DNA from: JBBIND01 sp037444075
GTDB lineage: Bacteria > Acidobacteriota > Terriglobia > Bryobacterales > Bryobacteraceae
Direction of reading: 5' to 3'
NCBI GenBank assembly: GCA_037444075.1
Contig: JBBIND010000022.1
Span: 1-49,763, forward strand
DNA: 49,763 nt
Below the pieces are notes generated by a model that was not told the origin of the DNA, did not search any database, and saw only the letters and a list, made by a program, of their open reading frames with translations. Each line of letters starts with the position of its first letter. Position 1 is the first letter of the stretch. The position numbers were made by a program, and so were the translations under genes. Shown piece after piece: positions 17,028-25,508 of the stretch.

Positions 17028-20000
17028 CTACCAGTAAAACTTCATGCGAAGCTGAACCTGGCGCGGGTAGCCGTTGCCGGTCCACGCCGCGTTCGGGAAC
17101 ATGGTGCCGAAGTTCGGGTTGTTGGGGTCGGTCACGCCGCGTTCGCGCCCGAAGTAGTTGTGGTTGAAAGCGTTGAAGGCTTCGATGCCAAACTCGAAGC
17201 GTGCCCGCTCGCCGATGTAGGTGGTTTTCAGCAGGGAAGCGTCCAGGGTGAAGGCGGAGTGTGCCCGCATCTGGCCGCTGCGGAACGGCGTGGCGCGCGG
17301 GGCATAGCCGGCGGTCATGAGCCAGTGGTAGTTGGCGGGATCGGTGCCGCAGCCCCGGTCGATACTGAACTGCTGCGGACGGATCGAGCCGTCATCGAAC
17401 TGGCGGAGCACGCAGGGCTGCCAGAAGCGCACCTGGTGGGCCTTCCAGTCCGGCTTGACCCGCGGGTCCTTCAGCATGATCACATTGCCCGGTAGATCGA
17501 GCGGTTCGCCCGAGCTGTCATTGTAGAAGGCGGTGACTTCCCAGCCGCTGATCAGCTTCTGAAGGATGCCCGTCGAGCCGGAGCCCCAGCGTTGCCCCTT
17601 GCCGAAGGGCAGATCGTAAACTGCCGTCAGCTTGAAGATGTGCGGCCGGTCCGAGAAGTACAGGCCCTGTTGCTGAACGTCGGCGTAAGGATCGTTGAAG
17701 CCCCAACGCTCGACCTGCTTGGACAAGGTGTAGTTTGCCAGCAGCGTGAGGCCGCGGGTCATGCGGTGGTTGTACGTGATCTGGAGCGAGTTGTACCAGA
17801 AGTTCGAATCGTTGCGGCCGAGTTCCGTCATATCGCCGCTGAAGTGCGGGAAAGGACGGTTCAACTGGAAGCGTGACAGCGTCCCCGAGGTGAAGAAGCC
17901 GGTCCCGGCGAAGGCTGGCACGTTGCGGAAGGGATTCGGAAGCGCGGCATTGCAGAACGCCGGGTCGCCGCCCTCCAGCAAGTTGCACCGCTTGCGGAAA
18001 TCCAGTGAGGGGATGTTGTAGGCCTTCTCGCTGTTGGCGCCTATCGTGCGGGTCCCCACGTAAGTGGCCTCCATCGTGCCGTTGTTCGTGAGCTGATACT
18101 GGAACCCGAACGAAAACTGGCGGACGAAGGGGGTCCAGAAGTTCTCGTTGAACCAGCTGGTGTTACGTCCCACGAATGTCAGCGGGCCCAGCGATGAGCC
18201 GGTCGGGATGGCAATGCCGTCCGGATAGGGGTTGCCCAACACATTGGGAATGGGAGTACGACCGCCGTCGAGGCTGGTAACCACCGGAGTGCTGTGTGAG
18301 AACCCGGCGGTCTGGAGATAGTTGTTGTTGGGGTTCAGGTAGTTGACGCCGTAGCCGGAGCGCATGACCAACTTGGAGGTGATCTGGTAGGCCACACCGA
18401 TGCGCGGCTGGAAGTTGTTGAAGTCCTTCTTGGAGACGACGATCGGCTGGCCGCCGACGCCGGCGAACTCCAGGCCGCCCTTGAGATTGCGAAGGGCGGG
18501 GTATTGGGTTAGCATGTCAGCCGGAATCTGGCCGGCTACCGGACTGGCGACGGCCGCGTTGAAACCGCGGTTCAGCCGGTTGTACTTCTCGGACGGCGGT
18601 CCGTTGTAGTCCCATCGCAGGCCAAGGTTCAGCGTCAGCCGACGGGTGACCTTCCAGTCGTCCTGGATGTAGGGAGCCATGTACCACTGGCGGAAGAAAG
18701 GATACAGCGGATAGGCGGAGGAACCGCTGTTGAGGACGCCGAGAAGGAAGGAGGCGTAACTGTCGCCCGCGGTCGCCTCGCCCTGATTCCAAAGGCGTTG
18801 TGTCCAGGCGGGGTTGCTGCCGAAAAACAGGATGTTGCCGCTGTTCTGCGTGATGAAGTGGATGCGGCGAACATCGATGCCGGCTTTGATCGTGTGGGAG
18901 CCCCAAACCTTGGTGGCGCCGCCCATTATGCCATAGTTGTTGGTGATGTTGATGCTCTGATACCGGCCGAGGGGGCTGTAGCCGCTGAACTCCCAGCGGC
19001 CGAAGTAGGTGGGACCGGGAAGCTGGGCGATGAGCGAAGCGGGCAGGCCCAGCGATGTCAAGTCGAACCCCGCATTGCCGCGGCCGAATCCCTTCTCGAT
19101 AAACCGGTTGTGAGAGGCGCGCACGTTCAGCACGAGGGTCGGCGAAACCGTCCCCACCCAGTCGACGACGTAGGCGTCGTTGATGCGCTGGAAGGGCTGC
19201 TGGCCGTCCATGCCCGGACCGGAGCAGACTCCGTTGATGCAGCGGTCCTCTGTGCGGTCGTTGGAGGCGTGCCGGACAAAGGCGCGGTGCCTGTCGCCGA
19301 AATTCCAGTCGAACTTGAGGATCAGGTTGTAGAAGTCATCCACGGCAGGGTACTCAGGATGCAGCAGGTTCTGGACGGCGTAGCGCTGTCCCGGCGTCCT
19401 GGCGTTGGGCGCCGGCATGTACTTGCTCACATTCCTGGCCACCGGATGAATCATGCTGGCCGGAATGATATTGCCCGGGAACGGATCACGCAGGGGGTTC
19501 TGGGCGGCGTCAAAGCGCGTGGTGAACGGGTTGTAGATGATGACCGGGCGGCCGTCGGAGGCGACCAGCCTGCTGAAATCGCCGTTGCGCATTTCCGGTT
19601 CCGGGAAGGAGTTGCGCAAAAACTGCGGCCAGAGTTCGTGATAGCTCTCAAAACTGCCCAGATAGAACAGCTTCACCTTGCCGTCCTTTTTTAGAAGTCC
19701 GGGGATTTCGGCAGGACCGTCCAGCTGGAAGCCGAACTGGTCGAGCTTGTGGCCGGGGCGCGGCGCTCCGATGGAGTTGTTCTGGAAGGTGTTGGCGTCC
19801 CAGCTCTTGCGGCGCATGAATTCCCAGGCGGTGATGTGGTGCCTGTTGGTGCCGCTCTTCAGCACGACGTTGAACACACCGCCGCCCGTTCTGCCGTACT
19901 GCGCATCGTAAGAGTTGGTGTGGATGCTGAACTCCTGCACGGCGTCCACAATCGGCACGTAGGCGATGTTGTTGCCGCCGGCCTGCGCATTGTTGGGCGC

Positions 20001-20594
20001 GCCATCCATCAGGAACTCGTTGTTCATCTGGCGTCCGCCATTGACTGACCACTCGGCAATGGCGCCGTTGTCAAATGGCCGCTGCCAGATGGCTGCCCCG
20101 CGGAAAGTGACCCCCGCCATCATGGCGCCCAACATGAACGGATTGCGCGCGTTCAACGGCAGGTCCAAAACCTGCCGCGAGTCCACGATGCCGCTCCGGC
20201 TGGCGGTCTGGGTTTCGAGCAGCGCCGCCTGAGCGATCACCTCGATCGTTTCGGTAACCTGGCCAATTTCTAGCGTGGCGTCGATACCCACGATTTGGCC
20301 GACTTGCAGGACAACATTGTCCCGGCTGTAGACTTTGAAGCCTTGCGCGGTGACCGTGATCCGGTACACCCCGGGGCGCAGAAACGGGACCGAATAGGCG
20401 CCAGACGAATCAGTGGTGGCGCTGGTCGTTTCGTTGGTCGCAGTGTTTACCGCCCGCACGGTAGCATTCGGAACAGCCGCGGCGCTCGAGTCAAAAACAC
20501 GGCCCGAGAGCGTGGCTCGGAAATCCTGGGCCAAGCCCAAGCCAGCGAGCAGGCAGAGTATAACCACACTACTCACTACCAGTCTTGACTTCAC
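17028..20594 (-). CDS. Oar-like TonB-dependent receptor with carboxypeptidase-regulatory domain
   Basis: 1,188 residues. Signal peptide (KSRLVVSSVVILCLLAGLG), then a carboxypeptidase-regulatory-like beta domain (about 27-105, SGRVFDSSAAAVPNATVRAV and GVYRITVTAQGFK), a plug-like region (about 110-230, SRQVLDLPLNARNPFMLG) and a long beta-barrel ending in the aromatic outer-membrane signal KFYW. Such proteins are expanded in Acidobacteria and are thought to bind or import polymers; a TonB box is not obvious. I take GTG at 20594 as the start: AAAGGGGG lies 4 bases upstream. The open frame reaches 20648 but the added residues have no signal-peptide character. A consensus promoter is at 20661-20689. 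Confidence 0.88.
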   Translation of the reverse strand: MKSRLVVSSVVILCLLAGLGLAQDFRATLSGRVFDSSAAAVPNATVRAVNTATNETTSATTDSSGAYSVPFLRPGVYRITVTAQGFKVYSRDNVVLQVGQIVGIDATLEIGQVTETIEVIAQAALLETQTASRSGIVDSRQVLDLPLNARNPFMLGAMMAGVTFRGAAIWQRPFDNGAIAEWSVNGGRQMNNEFLMDGAPNNAQAGGNNIAYVPIVDAVQEFSIHTNSYDAQYGRTGGGVFNVVLKSGTNRHHITAWEFMRRKSWDANTFQNNSIGAPRPGHKLDQFGFQLDGPAEIPGLLKKDGKVKLFYLGSFESYHELWPQFLRNSFPEPEMRNGDFSRLVASDGRPVIIYNPFTTRFDAAQNPLRDPFPGNIIPASMIHPVARNVSKYMPAPNARTPGQRYAVQNLLHPEYPAVDDFYNLILKFDWNFGDRHRAFVRHASNDRTEDRCINGVCSGPGMDGQQPFQRINDAYVVDWVGTVSPTLVLNVRASHNRFIEKGFGRGNAGFDLTSLGLPASLIAQLPGPTYFGRWEFSGYSPLGRYQSINITNNYGIMGGATKVWGSHTIKAGIDVRRIHFITQNSGNILFFGSNPAWTQRLWNQGEATAGDSYASFLLGVLNSGSSAYPLYPFFRQWYMAPYIQDDWKVTRRLTLNLGLRWDYNGPPSEKYNRLNRGFNAAVASPVAGQIPADMLTQYPALRNLKGGLEFAGVGGQPIVVSKKDFNNFQPRIGVAYQITSKLVMRSGYGVNYLNPNNNYLQTAGFSHSTPVVTSLDGGRTPIPNVLGNPYPDGIAIPTGSSLGPLTFVGRNTSWFNENFWTPFVRQFSFGFQYQLTNNGTMEATYVGTRTIGANSEKAYNIPSLDFRKRCNLLEGGDPAFCNAALPNPFRNVPAFAGTGFFTSGTLSRFQLNRPFPHFSGDMTELGRNDSNFWYNSLQITYNHRMTRGLTLLANYTLSKQVERWGFNDPYADVQQQGLYFSDRPHIFKLTAVYDLPFGKGQRWGSGSTGILQKLISGWEVTAFYNDSSGEPLDLPGNVIMLKDPRVKPDWKAHQVRFWQPCVLRQFDDGSIRPQQFSIDRGCGTDPANYHWLMTAGYAPRATPFRSGQMRAHSAFTLDASLLKTTYIGERARFEFGIEAFNAFNHNYFGRERGVTDPNNPNFGTMFPNAAWTGNGYPRQVQLRMKFYW

Positions 20595-20660
20595 ATAACC
20601 CCCTTTGTTAATTAAGAAAGATTCACGAGAGAAGCGCACACACTTCACCCGATCGAAGCA

Positions 20661-20689
20661 AATATATTACGTGTCCCCTGCCTTGTCAA
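20661..20689 (-). promoter_or_regulatory. Consensus sigma-70 promoter of the receptor gene
   Basis: On the minus strand TTGACA (20689-20684), exactly 17 bases, then TATATT (20666-20661). Transcription should begin near 20654, giving a leader of about 60 bases before the GTG at 20594. This is the closest match to the consensus found in the window. Confidence 0.72.
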
Positions 20690-20783
20690 CAGGCGTGCAA
20701 ATACAAGAAATAGGGCAAGTAAGTCGCCCCCAGAAGACGGATCTGACCTAACTTCCACGCCGCTCTTGCGGCCGCAGCCGGAG

Positions 20784-22151
20784 CTACACCTTGTCCGGAA
20801 GGACGTATGGCTCCCGGTACGTCCGCGTGAGCATGCGGGCAGCCTCGGCGTCTCCCACGATGGTCTCTTTCTCCGGATCGAAAACCAGCTTTCGTCCGAG
20901 CCTGAAGGAGATGTTGGAGAGATGGCAGAGGACCGCTGAAATGTGCCCTTCGAGAATGTCGCAATACAGGTCCTCGACTCTCCTGGAGCGCACGCAGGCG
21001 ATGAAATTCTCAAAGTGGTCGGGTTGCTGCTCGGAAACGGCTTCAATCGGGTCAGCGGCGGCGTAGCTCGATTTCGGAAAGCTCGCGTTGGACGCGCGTT
21101 CGGAAATGCCCGCCGGCGAAACGTCGGGTTGGCGGGGCGAGAAGGTACCGCGCACGGGCGACCAATCGTTCGCCGAGGTGAGAAACCCTTCGCTCGTGTA
21201 GAAGACCTCGGAATCGCGGGTCGGAGGACTGTAGAGGTTGTTCAGCTCAAAGTCAATGAGTGAGCCGTCGGCGTATTCGATTGAGCCGATTTGCACGTTG
21301 GGTGTTTCCTGGTCCGAGTCCCAGATGTAGCAGCCACCGGTGGAGTGGACCTTGACGGGATGGACGTTCTTTTGCAACCCCCAGCGGGCCACATCGAGAT
21401 GATGCACGCCGGTGTTGCCCACGTCCGTGGTCGAGGTGTCCCAGAAGAAATGCCATCCGTAATGGAACCGGTTGGTCGTATACGCCCGGTAGGGCGATGG
21501 TCCCAGAAACAGGTCCCAGTGGACACCCGGAGGGATGGAGGATTCCTGCACCTTGCCGATACTGGCGCGCGCTTTGATCACTTCGATCTTGGCGCGATAG
21601 ACCTTTCCGAGCTTGCCGTCCGCGAGATAGCGCATGGCGGCGCGCAGCCTGGGACTGCTGCGCCGGTTCTGGCCAGCCTGCACGATGCGCCGGTACTTCC
21701 GCGCAGCCTCCACCATGCGGCGCCCCTCGACGACGGTGAAGGAGACGGGCTTTTCCACGTACACGTCTTTGCCGGCTTGACATGCCCAAATGGTCATCAG
21801 CGCATGCCAGTGATCGGGCGTGGCAATGGAAATGGCGTCTATGTCTTTTCGCTCCAGGAGTTTCCGGATGTCATGGAGAGTGTCCGGCCGGTAACCCGCC
21901 AGCTTTTCTACCTCGGCTACTGCTCCGGGGAAGAGGCGTTCATCGGCGTCGCACAGCGCGGCCACGCGGACGTTCGGCATCTGCGCGAAGCTGCGGTAGT
22001 GGGAACGCCCGCGGCTGCGGAATCCGACCACGGCCACATTGACCGTCGCGTTCGGCGCCCGCTGGCTCCACGCCGCGGCTACGGCGGGAGCGGTGCCGCC
22101 CACACCCACGGCCGTCGTCTTAAGAAATGCTCTGCGGCTGGTTTGCGACAT
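20784..22151 (-). CDS. Gfo/Idh/MocA-family oxidoreductase, twin-arginine exported
   Basis: 455 residues. Twin-arginine signal MSQTSRRAFLKTTAVGVGG, then an NAD-binding Rossmann fold (VAVVGFRSRGRSHYRS). The EKP motif appears as YVEKPVSFT, and the catalytic region as GNTGVHHLDVARWGL. The start at 22151 is set by GGAGGCAGC directly upstream; the open frame extends 19 codons further but would bury the signal. The C-terminus MLTRTYREPYVLPDKV parallels that of the first oxidoreductase (1361-2638), so both belong to the same subfamily common in Acidobacteria and Planctomycetes. Substrate unknown; a role in sugar or uronic-acid breakdown fits the nearby secreted enzymes. Confidence 0.87.
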   Translation of the reverse strand: MSQTSRRAFLKTTAVGVGGTAPAVAAAWSQRAPNATVNVAVVGFRSRGRSHYRSFAQMPNVRVAALCDADERLFPGAVAEVEKLAGYRPDTLHDIRKLLERKDIDAISIATPDHWHALMTIWACQAGKDVYVEKPVSFTVVEGRRMVEAARKYRRIVQAGQNRRSSPRLRAAMRYLADGKLGKVYRAKIEVIKARASIGKVQESSIPPGVHWDLFLGPSPYRAYTTNRFHYGWHFFWDTSTTDVGNTGVHHLDVARWGLQKNVHPVKVHSTGGCYIWDSDQETPNVQIGSIEYADGSLIDFELNNLYSPPTRDSEVFYTSEGFLTSANDWSPVRGTFSPRQPDVSPAGISERASNASFPKSSYAAADPIEAVSEQQPDHFENFIACVRSRRVEDLYCDILEGHISAVLCHLSNISFRLGRKLVFDPEKETIVGDAEAARMLTRTYREPYVLPDKV

Positions 22152-22252
22152 GCTGCCTCCTGTGATGCAGGGAGTATATATCAATCCGCCCGGAGGCGCA
22201 GGCTGCACACCGACAAGGCTTCACACCGCGCAAAGGCCTTCACAAGGTCCTG

Positions 22253-23017
22253 TCAGAGGCCTATGAAGCGGCGCACCATCGGCTCCAGAGCGGGAACGCA
22301 AGTGAAGCAATTGCCTCCGTAGATGCTGGAGCCGCCATCAAAGTTGAAGAATCGTCCGCCGGCTTCCTCGGTGATTACCTTCACGGCAGCCAAGTCCCAG
22401 GGTTTGGCTTCCTGCTCAATCCAGGCTTCGGCCTTTCCGGAGGCCACCAGCATGGCGTCAGGAGCGCCGCCGAGATTGCGTACCGCCCAAAACTGCTGCA
22501 TCCACTCGGGCAGGCGATCTCGAAAATGCGCCTGGTGCAAGCGGTTGAAACCGTTGAAGCAGAAGACAGCCTGCGTGGGATCCGTAATGGAAGAGATGCG
22601 GATGGGCTGGCCGTTGAGAAACGCGCCCTCGCCGCGCGCGGCGTAGTAAGTTTCGTCCAGGGCAGGGAAGTGAGCCACGCCAACCACGGTATCTCCACCC
22701 GCTTCCAGGGCGAGCAGAACGCACCACAACCGGTTGCCACGCAAATAGTCCCGGGTGCCATCAATGGGATCAATGATCCAACGGCGTTCGGCTGAGGCGC
22801 CGTGGTCAGAGCCTTCTTCGCCCAGCAATCCGTCGCCCGGGAAGCTCTCCAGCAGAGCTGCCGTGATAAGGCGCTCGCACTCTTTGTCTGCCAATGTCAC
22901 GGGAGAGTCGTCCGCCTTGATCTCGGGACGCAGATCGCGCTCCTGCCATTTCAAGGCCAACTCACCCGCCTCGCCAGCGATGCGGCGGGCCACTTCGAGT
23001 TCGTGCGCCAGGGACAT
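22253..23017 (-). CDS. Inositol-monophosphatase-family phosphatase, HisN-like
   Basis: 254 residues from the ATG at 23017 (MSLAHELEVARR); the open frame extends far upstream with non-family sequence. Metal-dependent phosphatase of the IMPase superfamily. Metal ligands are visible in GEEGSD (Glu67/Glu68), DPIDGTRDY (Asp83, Asp86) and PWDLAAVKVI. The N-terminal pattern KADDSPVTLADKE is close to histidinol-phosphatases of the HisN group, but inositol-1-phosphatase or another sugar phosphatase cannot be excluded. It is divergent from the copper ATPase with about 95 bases between them. No other his gene is near. Confidence 0.83.
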   Translation of the reverse strand: MSLAHELEVARRIAGEAGELALKWQERDLRPEIKADDSPVTLADKECERLITAALLESFPGDGLLGEEGSDHGASAERRWIIDPIDGTRDYLRGNRLWCVLLALEAGGDTVVGVAHFPALDETYYAARGEGAFLNGQPIRISSITDPTQAVFCFNGFNRLHQAHFRDRLPEWMQQFWAVRNLGGAPDAMLVASGKAEAWIEQEAKPWDLAAVKVITEEAGGRFFNFDGGSSIYGGNCFTCVPALEPMVRRFIGL

Positions 23018-23111
23018 GCGCTCGATTCTAACAGGAGCGGCCGTAGGCGGTTTTCCAATTCCTGTCGTAGTCTCAGAATAAAGGCTCCTGCCGCTACACA
23101 AGGAGGTGGCT

Positions 23112-25466
23112 ATGCCGAGTTCTGAACACGGTTCCGGCCCGTTTCGCATCCTCCAGCCGGGTGCTGCCGCGTCTTCTGCTGGAGGCGCCGAGGATCCGGT
23201 TTGCCACATGAAAGTGGATCCCGCGCATTCCGCCGGTTCGTTCACTTACCAGGGCGTTGCGTATCACTTCTGCAGCCGGCATTGCCTGGCGAAGTTCCAG
23301 GCTGACCCGGAAAAGTACTTGAGCGGCGCAACGGCAGCGGAGGCCATGCCTGCCGGGGAATACACCTGCCCGATGCATCCGGAGGTGGTGCAGTGGGGTC
23401 CGGGCGCCTGTCCGGAATGCGGCATGGCTCTCGAGCCGAAGATCTTCACCGCGGAAGAACAGCCGAATCCCGAGTTGGAGGGCATGACTAGGCGCTTTCG
23501 CATCTGCCTCCTGTTAACGGCGCCGCTGTTTGTCATTGCCATGGCGGAGATGCTGCCAGGCGGGCCGTGGGATGAGTTCCTGCACGGGCGCCTCAACCCG
23601 TGGATTCAGTTTGCGCTCGCCACGCCGGTGGTGCTCTGGGGCGGATGGCCATTCTTTGAGAGAGGCTGGGCGTCTATCAAGCACCGCCGCCCGAACATGT
23701 TCACCCTGATCGCCACCGGCACGGGCGCCGCCTATGCTTACAGCGCGTTCGCTGTGATCGCGCCGGACACGTTGCCGGATTCATTCCACACGCAGGGGGC
23801 GCAGCCGGCGGTGTACTTTGAGGCTGCGGCGGTCATTGTCACGCTGGTGCTGTTGGGCCAGGTGCTCGAGCTGCGCGCCCGCGGGCAGACAGGCAGCGCC
23901 ATCCGCGCGCTCATGGGGCTTGCGCCGAAAATGGCCAGGCGCATTGAGGCAGGCGTGGAGAGCGATGTTCCTCTTGAGCATGTGGCCGTGGGCGACCTTC
24001 TTCGAGTCCGCCCCGGCGAGAAGATTCCCGTCGATGGCCAAGTGGAGGAGGGCGCTTCCTGGGTGGATGAATCCATGGTGACGGGCGAGCCGACTCCCGT
24101 AGAAAAGCGTCCCGGGGAGAGCGTCATCGGCGGGACCGTGAACGGGACGGGAAGCCTTGTCATGAAGGCTAAGCGTGTCGGCGCGCAGACCTTGCTGGCG
24201 CAGATTGTTCACATGGTGAGCGAGGCGCAGCGCAGCCGCGCGCCTATCCAGAGGCTGGCGGACAAGGTGGCGGCGTGGTTCGTGCCAGCGGTGATCGCCA
24301 CGTCTCTGGCCACGTTCGCCGTCTGGGCGGTGGCGGGACCGGAGCCACGGCTGGCTTACGCACTGGTAAATGCCGTGGCCGTGCTCATCATTGCCTGCCC
24401 TTGTGCGCTGGGACTCGCTACTCCGATGTCCGTCATGGTTGGAACCGGGCGCGGGGCCCACGCCGGTGTCCTCATCAAGAATGCCGAGGCACTCGAGATT
24501 CTGGAAAAAGTAGACACGCTCATCGTGGACAAGACCGGCACGCTCACTGAGGGCAAGCCCGGACTGGAATCAGTTGTCCTGGCGGGCGACTGGAGCGAAG
24601 ACGAATTGCTCCGCCTCGCCGCGGGTCTGGAACGCTCGAGCGAGCATCCGCTCGGCGCCGCAATCGTGGCGGCCGCCTCGGCGCGCGGATTGAAGGTTCC
24701 GCGGGCGGAGGAGTTCCAGTCAGTGACGGGCAAAGGTGTTACGGGAAAAGTCGATGGGCGCAGCGTGATCCTGGGGACTGCTTCGCTGCTCGACGAGTCC
24801 TCCGTCGACACGGCGCCGGTAGCCGCTCGCGCCGATGAACTACGCAAGCAGGGTGAAACGGTGATTCACGTGGCTGTCGATGGACAGCTTGCGGGGATAC
24901 TCGGCGTGGCGGACCCGGTGAAGCCTACCAGTCAGGAGGCTGTCAGGATGCTCCATGACGACGGCGTGGAACTCGTGATGGTGACCGGCGACAACCGCGT
25001 TACGGCGGAAGCAGTGGCCGCGAAGTTGGGCATTACGAAGCTCGAAGCGGGTGTGCTTCCGGCTGCCAAAGGCGAAAGCGTTGTCAGGCTCCAGGGCGCG
25101 GGTTCGACGGTCGCCATGGCCGGCGACGGAATCAATGATGCGCCCGCGCTTGCCCGCGCTCACGTAGGAATAGCAATGGGCACGGGCACGGACGTAGCCA
25201 TGGAAAGCGCCGGTGTCACGCTCGTCAAAGGAGACTTGAGGGCCATCGCCCGCGCCCGCCGGCTGAGCCGTGCGGTGATGCGCAACATACGGCAGAACCT
25301 GTTCTTCGCGTTCTTCTACAACACGCTCGGCGTGCCCATCGCGGCGGGAGTGCTGTATCCGTTCTTCGGGATTCTGCTCAGCCCGATGCTGGCAGCCGCG
25401 GCCATGACGTTGAGTTCTGTCTCCGTCATTGGCAACGCGCTGCGGTTGCGCCGCGTGGACCTGTAG
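23112..25466 (+). CDS. Copper-type P1B-ATPase with N-terminal YHS and heavy-metal-binding modules
   Basis: 784 residues. Exports Cu(I)/Ag(I) using ATP. The N-terminus has no HMA domain; it carries a YHS domain (about 29-72, DPVCHMKVDP and YHFCSRHCLAKFQ) and a short heavy-metal-binding module (YTCPMHPEV, CPECGMALEP). Then eight membrane helices with the transmembrane CPC motif (Cys429, Cys431), TGEP in the actuator domain, the phosphorylated Asp473 in DKTGTLTEG, MVTGDNR and GDGINDAPAL. All catalytic motifs are intact. AAGGAGG lies six bases before the ATG; a GTG at 23106 overlaps that site and is not preferred. No CueR, CsoR or chaperone gene is adjacent. Confidence 0.93.
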   Translation: MPSSEHGSGPFRILQPGAAASSAGGAEDPVCHMKVDPAHSAGSFTYQGVAYHFCSRHCLAKFQADPEKYLSGATAAEAMPAGEYTCPMHPEVVQWGPGACPECGMALEPKIFTAEEQPNPELEGMTRRFRICLLLTAPLFVIAMAEMLPGGPWDEFLHGRLNPWIQFALATPVVLWGGWPFFERGWASIKHRRPNMFTLIATGTGAAYAYSAFAVIAPDTLPDSFHTQGAQPAVYFEAAAVIVTLVLLGQVLELRARGQTGSAIRALMGLAPKMARRIEAGVESDVPLEHVAVGDLLRVRPGEKIPVDGQVEEGASWVDESMVTGEPTPVEKRPGESVIGGTVNGTGSLVMKAKRVGAQTLLAQIVHMVSEAQRSRAPIQRLADKVAAWFVPAVIATSLATFAVWAVAGPEPRLAYALVNAVAVLIIACPCALGLATPMSVMVGTGRGAHAGVLIKNAEALEILEKVDTLIVDKTGTLTEGKPGLESVVLAGDWSEDELLRLAAGLERSSEHPLGAAIVAAASARGLKVPRAEEFQSVTGKGVTGKVDGRSVILGTASLLDESSVDTAPVAARADELRKQGETVIHVAVDGQLAGILGVADPVKPTSQEAVRMLHDDGVELVMVTGDNRVTAEAVAAKLGITKLEAGVLPAAKGESVVRLQGAGSTVAMAGDGINDAPALARAHVGIAMGTGTDVAMESAGVTLVKGDLRAIARARRLSRAVMRNIRQNLFFAFFYNTLGVPIAAGVLYPFFGILLSPMLAAAAMTLSSVSVIGNALRLRRVDL

Positions 25467-25472
25467 CGCGGA

Positions 25473-25494
25473 GGACAGGCGTTTCCGCCTGCCC
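25473..25494. terminator. Hairpin between convergent ATPase and sulfatase genes
   Basis: CAGGCG (25476-25481), loop TTTC, CGCCTG (25486-25491), extended by two G-C pairs across an A-C mismatch. It lies 9 bases after the ATPase stop and could serve both strands. There is no T tract on either side. Confidence 0.4.
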
Positions 25495-25508
25495 CTACTG
25501 CACGCCGG

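Noticed and set aside
22976..23245. Longer IMPase-like protein starting at 23245
   Set aside because: The extra 76 residues have no family similarity and would run through the promoter region and start of the divergent copper ATPase gene.
25473..25494. Dispersed repeat (REP-like) element
   Set aside because: The CAGGCG-TTTC-CGCCTG hairpin might be a dispersed element, but I see no second copy in the window, so it is listed only as a possible terminator.
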